Assembly (NCBI GenBank): GCA_023426505.1
Contig: JAFAAP010000262.1
Location: forward strand, 1-30,065
DNA: 30,065 nt
Origin: Pseudomonadota bacterium
Lineage (GTDB): Bacteria > Pseudomonadota > Alphaproteobacteria > Rhizobiales > Beijerinckiaceae
Reading direction: 5' to 3'
The notes under the pieces are model-generated. The model was not told the DNA's origin and did no database searches. It was given only the letters and a program-made list of their open reading frames with translations. The translations under genes were made by a program, and so were the position numbers. How positions within the stretch are numbered: position 1 is the first letter of the stretch; the number at the start of each line of letters is the position of its first letter. Positions 15,610 through 22,865 of the stretch are shown here, piece after piece.

Positions 15610-16989
15610 ATGGTTGAGATCAGACCCAAGAATCTCACGCGCAACGCCCGGCAGCTGCGCCTCGACACCCTGGTGCGGCTGCGCTGGCTCGCGATCGTCG
15701 GCCAGGCGGCGGCCGTGACCGGGGTGCGGTTCGGCCTCGGCTTCTCGCTTCCCTTCGGGCTGTGCTTCCTGGTGATCGCGGCCTCGGTCTGGGTCAACCT
15801 GCTGCTGCGGATCCAATTTCCCGCGAGCCACCGGCTCAGCGACAACGCCGCGACCGTCCTGCTGGCCTTCGACATCCTGCAGCTCGCGGCCCTGCTCTAC
15901 CTGACCGGCGGGCTCGAGAACCCCTTCGCGATGCTCTTCCTGGCGCCGGTGCTGATCTCGGCGACGGCCCTGAAGCCGGAGCGGACCCTGGGGCTCGGCC
16001 TCCTGGCGGTGGGCTCCGCCAGCCTGCTGGTCCTGGCGCACCGCCCCCTGCCCTGGTTCCCGGGTCAGAGCTTCACCCTGCCGTTCCTCTACGTGTCGGG
16101 GATCTGGACCGCGATCCTCCTCGGCACGGCCTTCACGGGGATCTACGCCTGGCGGGTGGCCGAGGAGGCGCGCCAGCTGGCGCAGGCGCTAGCCGCCACC
16201 GAGCTGGTTCTCGCCCGCGAGCAGCATCTCTCCCAGCTCGACGGGCTGGCGGCCGCGGCCGCCCACGAGCTCGGCACGCCGCTCGCCACCATCGCGCTCG
16301 TGGCCAAGGAGCTCAACCACACCCTCGGCCGCGAAGGCCCCGTGGCGGACGACCTCAAGCTCCTGCGCGAGCAGGTGGACCGGTGCCGCACGATCCTGAC
16401 CAAGCTCACCTCCATGGGCCAGGAGCAGGGCGGCTTCCTGGAAACCGTGTCCTTGAGCCATCTGGTGGAGGAGATCGTGGCGCCGCAGCGGGCGCTGGGC
16501 CTCGACATCGAGGTGGTGGCCAAGGGCGAGGGACCCGAGCCCATGGGGCACAAGAACCCGGGCGTGATCTACGGCCTGTCCAACATCCTCGACAACGCGG
16601 CCGATTTTGCGGCGAGCCGGGTGACGGTGGAGGCGTGCTGGTCGCCTCACGAGGTTTTCATCGAGATCCGGGATGACGGCCCAGGTTACGCACCCGATAT
16701 TCTTCTCAGGGTCGGAGAGCCCTACGTGACCACCCGGAGCGCCGCCCAGCGCTCGGAGACGGACGAGGAGGACGGCGGTTCGGGATTGGGCCTGGGGCTG
16801 TTCATCGCCAAGACGCTGATCGAGCGTTCGGGCGCCCAGCTCACCCTGACCAACGCGGCTCCGCCCGCCTCCGGCGCCATCGCGCGGATCGTTTGGCCGC
16901 GTCACGCGTTTGATCGAGGTGCGGCAATTTCGCCGCAGGGGGTCCCTGCCGGGACCCTCAAAGAACAGGGGAGGAATTCCCATATGTAG
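15610..16989 (+). CDS. actS: ActS/RegB/PrrB-family redox-sensing histidine kinase
   Basis: This 459-residue membrane kinase should sense respiratory redox state and control phosphorylation of ActR. Six hydrophobic helices occupy about residues 25-180. The quinone-binding heptapeptide GGLENPF is at 100-106. The phosphorylated His219 lies in AAHELGTPLATI, and Cys259 (DRCRTIL) is exactly 40 residues on, the same spacing as His225 and the redox-active Cys265 of Rhodobacter RegB. The ATP-binding domain shows N-box NILDNAADF and the G-boxes DDGPGYA and GSGLGLGLFIAK. ATG 15610 (MVEIRPKNL) is preferred to TTG 15574, though neither has a good ribosome site. It is followed by actR after 39 bp. Confidence 0.95.
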   Translation: MVEIRPKNLTRNARQLRLDTLVRLRWLAIVGQAAAVTGVRFGLGFSLPFGLCFLVIAASVWVNLLLRIQFPASHRLSDNAATVLLAFDILQLAALLYLTGGLENPFAMLFLAPVLISATALKPERTLGLGLLAVGSASLLVLAHRPLPWFPGQSFTLPFLYVSGIWTAILLGTAFTGIYAWRVAEEARQLAQALAATELVLAREQHLSQLDGLAAAAAHELGTPLATIALVAKELNHTLGREGPVADDLKLLREQVDRCRTILTKLTSMGQEQGGFLETVSLSHLVEEIVAPQRALGLDIEVVAKGEGPEPMGHKNPGVIYGLSNILDNAADFAASRVTVEACWSPHEVFIEIRDDGPGYAPDILLRVGEPYVTTRSAAQRSETDEEDGGSGLGLGLFIAKTLIERSGAQLTLTNAAPPASGAIARIVWPRHAFDRGAAISPQGVPAGTLKEQGRNSHM

Positions 16990-17028
16990 GAAGGGCGTAA
17001 AGGCCCGCCTTCAAAGGAGTTTTTCCGA

Positions 17029-17604
17029 ATGCAAGGAGATGTTCTGATGGCCGACGCGCCCCTGGCGTTCGAAGATCGGGCCGACAAGAGCCTCTTGATC
17101 GTGGACGACGACCGTCCGTTCTCGACCCGTCTCGCCCGCGCCATGGAAACGCGCGGCTATGAGGTCCGCGTCGCCGAGAGCGTCGCCGACGGCCTTGCGG
17201 CGATCGAGGCGGATGCGCCCGCCTTCGCGGTGATCGACATGCGGCTCGGCGACGGCAATGGCCTCGACGTGATCGAGCGCCTCAAGAACCGCCGTCCCGA
17301 CGCTCGCGGCGTCATCCTCACGGGGTACGGCAACATCGCCACCGCCGTGACGGCCGTGAAGATGGGCGCCTTCGATTACCTGGCGAAGCCTGCCGACGCC
17401 GACGAGATCCATGCCGCCCTGATGGCCCAGCCTGGGGAACGGGCGACCCCGCCCGAAAACCCGATGTCCGCCGACCGGGTGCGCTGGGAGCACATCCAGC
17501 GGGTCTACGAACTGTGCGGCCGCAACGTCTCCGAGACGGCGCGCCGGCTCAACATGCACCGCCGCACCCTGCAGCGGATCCTCGCGAAGCGCGCTCCGCG
17601 CTGA
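17029..17604 (+). CDS. actR: ActR/RegA/PrrA-family redox response regulator
   Basis: This 191-residue transcription factor is the partner of the upstream kinase. The receiver domain (about 20-135) has the acidic pocket IVDDD, the phosphorylated Asp70 in VIDMRLGDGNG, a Thr in ILTGYG and Lys in AKPA. A short proline-containing linker leads to a Fis-type helix-turn-helix at about 155-187 (NVSETARRLNMHRRTLQRIL), which in this family binds promoters for respiration, carbon and nitrogen metabolism. Two starts are possible: ATG 17029, with AAGGAG 9 nt upstream, and ATG 17047 (MADAPLAFED), with a second AAGGAG 8 nt upstream. The gene converges on mmcB with a 9-bp gap. Confidence 0.95.
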   Translation: MQGDVLMADAPLAFEDRADKSLLIVDDDRPFSTRLARAMETRGYEVRVAESVADGLAAIEADAPAFAVIDMRLGDGNGLDVIERLKNRRPDARGVILTGYGNIATAVTAVKMGAFDYLAKPADADEIHAALMAQPGERATPPENPMSADRVRWEHIQRVYELCGRNVSETARRLNMHRRTLQRILAKRAPR

Positions 17605-17613
17605 TGTCCCCTT

Positions 17614-18111
17614 CTACAGGCGCCCGTCCGGAATCCCGTCCGGATCGGCAAGCGCGTGCAGCAGCGATGCGGCTGCGTGGGCGAAGCGCAGGGTGACGGC
17701 CTTGCGGCGCGCGCCTGCGAGCGGATGATGGGCCGCCTCGCGCATGATCGCCGCCCCGAAGCTGTCCGCTAGGATGAGCCCACGATCCTCGGGCAGGATG
17801 TCGAACGGCACCGTCTCGGGCACGGCGAAATAGAACCGGTCGCAGAAATTCTCGTAATCCGGCCACTTCCGGTCGGCGCGGAAGTCGGCGACGCTCGACT
17901 TGATCTCCACGATGGTGAACGCGCCGCCCGGCGCAAGCGCGATGATGTCGGCGCGCCGGCCGTTGGCGAGGGTGAATTCCGGAATGGTCACGTGGCCGAG
18001 CTGCGCGAACAGGCGGCGCACGCCGCGCTGGACGCCTGCGGCGACGGGCGACTGGCGGCCGTCGATCAGGATCGGGGCTTGCGGCTTCAGGAGGGCGGGC
18101 GAATCGGACAT
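17614..18111 (-). CDS. mmcB: MmcB-family DNA repair protein
   Basis: This 165-residue protein matches MmcB, needed for mitomycin C resistance in Caulobacter and SOS-regulated there. The core has a PD-(D/E)xK nuclease-like pattern: Asp55 in GRRADIIAL, then Glu69 and Lys71 in VEIKSS, followed by DFRADRKWPDYENFCDRFYFAVP. A nuclease activity is therefore plausible but I know of no proof. The ATG at 18111 (MSDSPALLKP) gives the family length; the open frame extends upstream to 18690 without similarity. I found no GAAC-N7-GAAC or GTTC-N7-GTTC box in the 247 bp upstream, so LexA control is not evident here. Confidence 0.92.
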   Translation of the reverse strand: MSDSPALLKPQAPILIDGRQSPVAAGVQRGVRRLFAQLGHVTIPEFTLANGRRADIIALAPGGAFTIVEIKSSVADFRADRKWPDYENFCDRFYFAVPETVPFDILPEDRGLILADSFGAAIMREAAHHPLAGARRKAVTLRFAHAAASLLHALADPDGIPDGRL

Positions 18112-18237
18112 GACCCCGAGAGTACCCGCCGCGGAGCCCGCCGCAATGGCGGCATTGTCGCGCTTGCGGGCAGGGCGGCCTCGAGAAACATCCATGCTCA
18201 AGCTGAAACAATGGGGGGCGGCTGAAGTTGGGTCCAG

Positions 18238-18285
18238 GCGCATCGTGCGGAAAAGTGACCTCGGTTTTCCGCTCGAACGATGCGC
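18238..18285. repeat. REP-like palindromic element, copy 1
   Basis: A two-step inverted repeat: outer arms GCGCATCGT (18238-18246) and ACGATGCGC (18277-18285), inner arms CGGAAAA (18248-18254) and TTTTCCG (18265-18271). Its core GTGCGGAAA...GGTTTTCCGC recurs at 25447-25473. It lies in the divergent gap between mmcB and the DUF4142 gene. Elements like this are interspersed in Methylobacteriaceae-type genomes as I recall them; function is unknown. Confidence 0.75.
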
Positions 18286-18358
18286 TGCTTTAGCGGCCGG
18301 GCGAACGCACTCAAGCGGATCGCGGCGGAGCCGCACTTTCAGGGACAAGGAGACACCC

Positions 18359-18994
18359 ATGGATCGCCGCATCCTTCTGGCCGGCATCGCCTCGCTCGCC
18401 GTCATGCCCGCCCTCGCCCAGACCGGCGGATCCTCCGCCACGCAGCAGCCGGGCGCAGCCTCGGGCTCCGCTTCAGGTGCGCGCATGAACCAGGCGAACG
18501 GCCAGATGAGCCAGGCCGACATGCAGCACATGCAGCAGACCATGCAGCTCGGCATGGTGGCGCTCGAGACGAGCCGCATCGCGATGCAGAAGGCCCAGAA
18601 TCCCGAGCTCAAGCAGTTCGCCCAGTTCGAGGTGCAGGAGCAGACGACCCTGTCGGAAGTGCTCCGGTTTATGATGGAGCCGGCCGCCACCGCGGCGACG
18701 TCCGGCCAGTCCGGTCAGGCGGGCAGCTCCACGGCCTCCGCCGGCGCCATGCCGATGGATCAGCAGAGCCGCGACATGGTGCAGAAGCTGCAGAGCGCCC
18801 AGGCTGGCGCAGAGTTCGACCGCCAGTACCTGCAGGGCCAGATCCAGGGTCACCAGAACCTGCTTCAGGTGCAGGAGCGCTATCTGCAGTCGAACCCGAA
18901 GAATCGCGAGCACATGAACGTCGCCAAGATGGCCCGCACGCAGATCCGCGAGCACATCGCCCTGCTCGAGAACATCCAGCAGAAGATGCGCTGA
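18359..18994 (+). CDS. Exported DUF4142 protein
   Basis: This 211-residue protein has a signal peptide (MDRRILLAGIASLAVMPALA, cut near residue 20), then a low-complexity Gly/Ser/Ala/Gln linker and a helical domain rich in Gln and Met (about 50-211). The pattern of ALETSRIAMQKAQNPELKQFAQFEVQEQ, a middle Gly/Ser stretch, and FDRQYLQGQIQGHQNLL fits DUF4142, predicted to form a ferritin-like helical bundle in the periplasm. Role unknown. The ATG at 18359 has AAGGAG 6 nt upstream. A strong hairpin terminator follows the stop. Confidence 0.88.
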   Translation: MDRRILLAGIASLAVMPALAQTGGSSATQQPGAASGSASGARMNQANGQMSQADMQHMQQTMQLGMVALETSRIAMQKAQNPELKQFAQFEVQEQTTLSEVLRFMMEPAATAATSGQSGQAGSSTASAGAMPMDQQSRDMVQKLQSAQAGAEFDRQYLQGQIQGHQNLLQVQERYLQSNPKNREHMNVAKMARTQIREHIALLENIQQKMR

Positions 18995-19006
18995 GATCAC
19001 CAAAAG

Positions 19007-19037
19007 AGGCGCGCCCCGGGTCTGGAGCGCGCCTTTC
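19007..19037. terminator. Intrinsic terminator between convergent genes
   Basis: An 8-bp perfect GC-rich stem (AGGCGCGC at 19007-19014, GCGCGCCT at 19027-19034) with a 12-nt loop is followed by TTTCC on the plus strand and, on the minus strand, by CTTTTGG. It sits between the stop of the DUF4142 gene and that of the heme peroxidase gene, so it could end both transcripts. Confidence 0.75.
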
Positions 19038-19049
19038 CTGCCGCCGGCC

Positions 19050-21707
19050 TCAGAAGAGGAAGTCCGCCTCGCTGATGTTGCGCACGTTCACCCCCTCCAG
19101 GACGATGACGTCATCCCCGAACGCAATGACCGTGTTGCGGCCTGAGGCGGTGATCGAGACGGCCTCGACGCCCTCCCCGACGAGGGCCGAGACGTCGAGC
19201 TTGTCCTGGCCGCCCGACGGGTCCGCGTCGAAGCCCTTGATCGTGTCGCGGCCGAACCCCTTGTGGAACACGAAGACGTCGTTGCCCGTCCCGCCGTCCA
19301 AGGTGTCGTTGCCGGCGCCGCCCTCCATCGTGTCGTTGCCGGCTCCGCCCTTGAGGTTGTCCGCGCCGCCGAGCCCCTTCAGGGTGTCGTTGCCGCCGGC
19401 GCCGTCGAGGGTGTCGTTCATCGCCCCGCCGGCGATGTGGTTGCCCAGGTCGTTGCCGGTGCCCGAGAAGGCGCCGCCGCCCTTGTAGACCAGGTGCTCC
19501 ACGTAAGCCCCGAGCCTGAACGAGGAGGTCCAGGCCTCCACCGTGTCGGTGCCGCCGTTGGCCGTCTCCGTCACCGAGTCGGACCGGCTGTCGACCCGGT
19601 AGGTGTCGTCGCCCTTCTCGCCCCACATCTTGTCGTCGCCGGCGCCGCCGTCGAGGGTGTCGTTGCCGTCGCCGCCGTAGAGCTTGTCCTCGCCGGCCTC
19701 GCCGCGCAGGTCGTCCTTGCCGCCGCCGCCCTTGATGGTGTCATGGCCTGATCCGCCCCAGATCTGGTCGTCGCCGCCCGCGCCGTCGACGCTGTCGTTC
19801 CCGCCCAGCGCCTTGATGATCTCGTGCTTCTCCGTGCCGGTGTGCTTGTCCGACCTCTCAGTCAGCTCGACGAGCACGTTGACGGGCGGAGGCGGGCTCG
19901 CGGGAGGTGCGCCCTTGCTGCCGGTGGTGCTGCCGTTCGACGACGCCAGGAACACATGGTCCGACAGGCCGGTGATGCCCGTGTTGCGCATGATGATGTC
20001 GGCGAAGGTCTGCGCGTTGTCGGGGGACTGGAACAGGCTGTCGTCGAGGATCTCCAGGTAGTAGAACCGGTCGCCGTCCTGGAGCCGGTCGAGCTGCTCG
20101 AGGAAGATGTACCCGAAGGTCGAGCCGAGCTGCCCCTTGGCGGGCTTCTCGGCAAGGCCGCCGATCCACAGGTCCATGGCCTGGAAGCCTTCCGGATAGG
20201 CCTGCTTGAGCTGGTTGATGAAGGCGTCCGACAGCCCGTTGCGGGACTGGAAGTCGGCCCAGCCCGTATAGGGCCTCAGGCTCGACAGGCCGGTCTTCGC
20301 ATAGAGCTCCGCCCGCACCGTGTTGAACGGCGCGATGCCGGTGTCGCGACCGCGGAAGATGTTGAGGGCGGCCAAGTCGAGCGGCTGGCCGACGAGCTGG
20401 TTGCGCAGGGCGTTGACCACGTCCACGTCGATCGCCTGGTGCGTGACGCCGGTGGCGCCGAGCAGCAGCTCGTCGATGCCTACGTCCTTGATCTTGCCGG
20501 GATTGAGGAAGGCCTGCACCAGCGAGAGCTGGCCCATGATCCCATCGGCGCCCCTGTAGCTCACGGTCTCGTTGAGCATCGAATGGCCGAACCGGTAGGC
20601 CACGTGCGCGAACTCCGCCGAGATCGACGGGTCGACCGTGGGGTCGTAGCCGTCGAAGCCGTGCTCCTCTTCGCCGGGATCGATCCCGCCCGCCATGGCG
20701 TCGGCGAATTCCGTGAACACCACGCGCTGGTACTCGGCCACGTTCACGATCTTGGCGGCCTGGAAGTACTCCTCCTCGGTCCATTTGTTGCCGGTGCGCT
20801 CCTTGAGCACGTCGACCCAGAAATTGTGGTTGCGGGCCCAGATCGTGTGGATCGAGGTCAGCATCACGTTCTCGTTGAGGCGTCCGTCGCCGGCCACGAA
20901 GTAGTGGCCCATCTTGTCGAGGTCGTAGCCGTTCGCCGGGTTGTTGTTGACGTAGGACGGGATGAAATCGAGCAGCAGGGCATGGCCCGTGCCGTCGAAG
21001 TTGGAGATGTCTTCCGACGTCAGCTCCTGCCCGCCCGTCATGATCCGGTAGTTCTCGCGGATGTGGTTGAGGGTCGGCAGGAGCGCGCGGCCCGATCCGT
21101 CGAGATCGCCGGTCAGGAGATAAGCCGTCTGGACCTTGCCGGATGGCCCCGTCTCCCACTTGCGCAGCAGGTCCGTCACCGCCTCGTGCGAACCGTAGGC
21201 CTGGTTCTGGTCCACGTAGGGCGAGGTCATGTTGAGGTGCTGGGCGGCGATCTCGTCGCCGTTGTTCGGGATGCCGTCCGGATCGATGCCGGTGCCGGCG
21301 ATGATGTTGGCCCGGGACGCCGTGATCGGAAACCCGTCGGAGCCGATCTGCACCCGGCCCGACGCGCCCTTGGGCACGAAGTCGAGGCCGTGGTCGAAGT
21401 ACTGGCCGAAGAAGGTCAGGAGCGCGGAGCCGCCGAACGCGTTCGGGATGTTCTCCTCGATCCCATCCCCATCGTTGTCCTGGTTCGACACGATGTCGGA
21501 GATCTGCCGGGGGGTGTTGACGGTGGTGCGGATGCCCGATGCGCCGTCGGTGTAGTAGGGATTGGTGAGGCGGATGAAGGGCTGCGCCGCCGCTCCCCAG
21601 GTGGGATTGGCGACGTTGTTGCCGTAGCCGCTCGAGTCACGGGTCTGGCCTGTCCGAACGAGGTTCAACAGGTCCGCAATGTCTTCACTGTCGAGTTGCA
21701 ATGCCAT
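19050..21707 (-). CDS. Secreted animal-type heme peroxidase with RTX calcium-binding repeats
   Basis: This 885-residue protein joins a heme peroxidase domain of the animal (peroxinectin-like) superfamily (about 40-590) to an RTX tail (about 635-830). Distal Asp105-His106 lie in FFGQYFDHGLDF and proximal His375 in VAYRFGHSML; ARNHNFW and NIFRGRDTGIAPFN (440s-460s) also match the family. After a Pro/Gly/Ser linker (about 590-610), glycine-aspartate nonapeptides of GGxGxDxhx type occur in two blocks (635-705 and 755-825). There is no signal peptide, and the C-terminus ends in hydrophobic ADFLF, as expected for type I secretion. A good ribosome site (AGGGAAGG) precedes ATG 21707. No type I exporter is in the window. 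It should oxidise small substrates with H2O2 outside the cell; the substrate is unknown. Confidence 0.92.
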   Translation of the reverse strand: MALQLDSEDIADLLNLVRTGQTRDSSGYGNNVANPTWGAAAQPFIRLTNPYYTDGASGIRTTVNTPRQISDIVSNQDNDGDGIEENIPNAFGGSALLTFFGQYFDHGLDFVPKGASGRVQIGSDGFPITASRANIIAGTGIDPDGIPNNGDEIAAQHLNMTSPYVDQNQAYGSHEAVTDLLRKWETGPSGKVQTAYLLTGDLDGSGRALLPTLNHIRENYRIMTGGQELTSEDISNFDGTGHALLLDFIPSYVNNNPANGYDLDKMGHYFVAGDGRLNENVMLTSIHTIWARNHNFWVDVLKERTGNKWTEEEYFQAAKIVNVAEYQRVVFTEFADAMAGGIDPGEEEHGFDGYDPTVDPSISAEFAHVAYRFGHSMLNETVSYRGADGIMGQLSLVQAFLNPGKIKDVGIDELLLGATGVTHQAIDVDVVNALRNQLVGQPLDLAALNIFRGRDTGIAPFNTVRAELYAKTGLSSLRPYTGWADFQSRNGLSDAFINQLKQAYPEGFQAMDLWIGGLAEKPAKGQLGSTFGYIFLEQLDRLQDGDRFYYLEILDDSLFQSPDNAQTFADIIMRNTGITGLSDHVFLASSNGSTTGSKGAPPASPPPPVNVLVELTERSDKHTGTEKHEIIKALGGNDSVDGAGGDDQIWGGSGHDTIKGGGGKDDLRGEAGEDKLYGGDGNDTLDGGAGDDKMWGEKGDDTYRVDSRSDSVTETANGGTDTVEAWTSSFRLGAYVEHLVYKGGGAFSGTGNDLGNHIAGGAMNDTLDGAGGNDTLKGLGGADNLKGGAGNDTMEGGAGNDTLDGGTGNDVFVFHKGFGRDTIKGFDADPSGGQDKLDVSALVGEGVEAVSITASGRNTVIAFGDDVIVLEGVNVRNISEADFLF

Positions 21708-22159
21708 CGTCGCCTTCCCTCGCGATTCGCCGCATGGGCAATGGAAAGACGATGAAGACGCCGGTTTTTCCTGACTATCGGCCGAAGGTTCCGGACCCCA
21801 TGGACCAAGGTCCGATCATTCGAATTCGACATTCTACTTCGAACGAAGGACCGAAGACTGTCTGAAACGGCATGACGGAGCGATCATCATTTCAGACGAC
21901 CGGCTCCTCAAAGGATAGCTCAAACGGCTCGGGCGGATCCGCAGCGTCCGGCCCGCAGCGGTCCGTCACGGGTCCTCCGTGGCATCGTCCGCGTCGGCCG
22001 GGCGGCCGCCCCTCACCGATCGCATTAATCCATCCCGCTATCCGGCCCGGGGCGCCATCCGAACGAGGCAGGACCACGGCTGAAGCGGCGGGCGCAACGG
22101 GGCCGCCTGGGAAGCGCCCCGACCTTTTTTGCCGCGTCCTCGCTTTGGGGTTAACGCTC
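21708..22159. other. 452-bp intergenic region upstream of the peroxidase gene
   Basis: No convincing gene was found between the peroxidase start and the TPR protein stop (both minus strand). The part nearest the peroxidase (21760-21850) is the least GC-rich and should hold its promoter. The open frame crossing 21872-22765 on the plus strand is antisense to the TPR gene and lacks any recognisable domain. A plus-strand terminator-like hairpin lies at 22098-22130. Confidence 0.6.
22098..22130 (+). terminator. Orphan terminator-like hairpin (plus strand)
   Basis: Stem CGGGGC (22098-22103) and GCCCCG (22116-22121), 12-nt loop, then ACC and six Ts (22125-22130). On the plus strand no gene precedes it for more than 3 kb, so it either ends an unannotated short transcript or is chance. 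The stem is short. Confidence 0.35.
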
Positions 22160-22714
22160 TCAATGCAGCATGAGAAGCTGCGGGTCGAGATCGTCGAGGA
22201 GCTCGTGGAGGCCGGCCATGTGCGGGTTGACCGAAAGGGCGATCTGGAAGGCCGCGCGGGCCTCGTTGAGATGGCCGTTGCGCAGGCAGATCTGCCCGAA
22301 GCCCGAAATGGCCCCGAAATGCCGCGGCTCCAGCTCGAGGGTGCGCCGGATGTCCTCCAGGCTGTCCCGGTCGCGGTTCTCGATATAGGCGAGCGTCGCG
22401 CGCTTGTTCCAGGCCTCCGCCCAGTCGGGATGCTTGTCCACCAGATGGTCCAGGAGGGGCCCCGCCTGTTTCAGGGCGCCGGACGCCATGGCCTCGACGG
22501 CCGCCCCCATGGTTTCCTCGGCCACCCGGTCCTCGTGGGACATCCACAGGGCCCAGATCTGGTCCTCGATCTCCTCGGCGTCGCAGGGCGGGTCCGACTT
22601 CGCCAAGGTCCGGAACAAGGTCGTCAGGCGCCTCGGCATCCTGGGCGCGGGCCTGCGCGCCGTCAGGTCGAGAATGAGCTGGAGAACGGGATCGACCGGG
22701 AGGGACGACGTCAT
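22160..22714 (-). CDS. Tetratricopeptide-repeat protein
   Basis: This 184-residue, probably cytoplasmic protein carries about two to three TPR helices pairs at roughly residues 75-175. They are recognised by LLDHLVDKHPDWAEAWNKRATLAYI, the DSLEDIRRTLELEPRHFGAISGFG repeat, and the GHLNEARAAFQIALSVNP repeat. TPRs bind partner proteins; no other domain is seen and the partner is unknown. The ATG at 22714 (MTSSLPVDP) is chosen; a second ATG at 22729 abuts an AGAGGAGG sequence too closely to be served by it. The gene is divergent from the degenerate ABC-like gene, 151 bp away. Confidence 0.85.
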   Translation of the reverse strand: MTSSLPVDPVLQLILDLTARRPAPRMPRRLTTLFRTLAKSDPPCDAEEIEDQIWALWMSHEDRVAEETMGAAVEAMASGALKQAGPLLDHLVDKHPDWAEAWNKRATLAYIENRDRDSLEDIRRTLELEPRHFGAISGFGQICLRNGHLNEARAAFQIALSVNPHMAGLHELLDDLDPQLLMLH

Positions 22715-22865
22715 GGCGGGCTCGACCATCCTCCTCTGGACAGGCCTGCGGGAGGGGAGAGATAGAGTTCCCGATCGCGGCGGCGAGGGGGCGGCGACTT
22801 TGGGCTGGCCGTTCCGCCAGGGCTTGGATAACGTCAGGCCGCACGCCTGACCCTTGGGAGACCAC

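Noticed and set aside
19380..19800. Short tandem DNA repeats that could suggest a CRISPR or minisatellite
   Set aside because: They are the coding repeats of the RTX nonapeptides in the peroxidase gene, with no spacers.
19824..21755. 643-codon plus-strand open frame
   Set aside because: Antisense to the heme peroxidase gene, whose catalytic residues are all in place.
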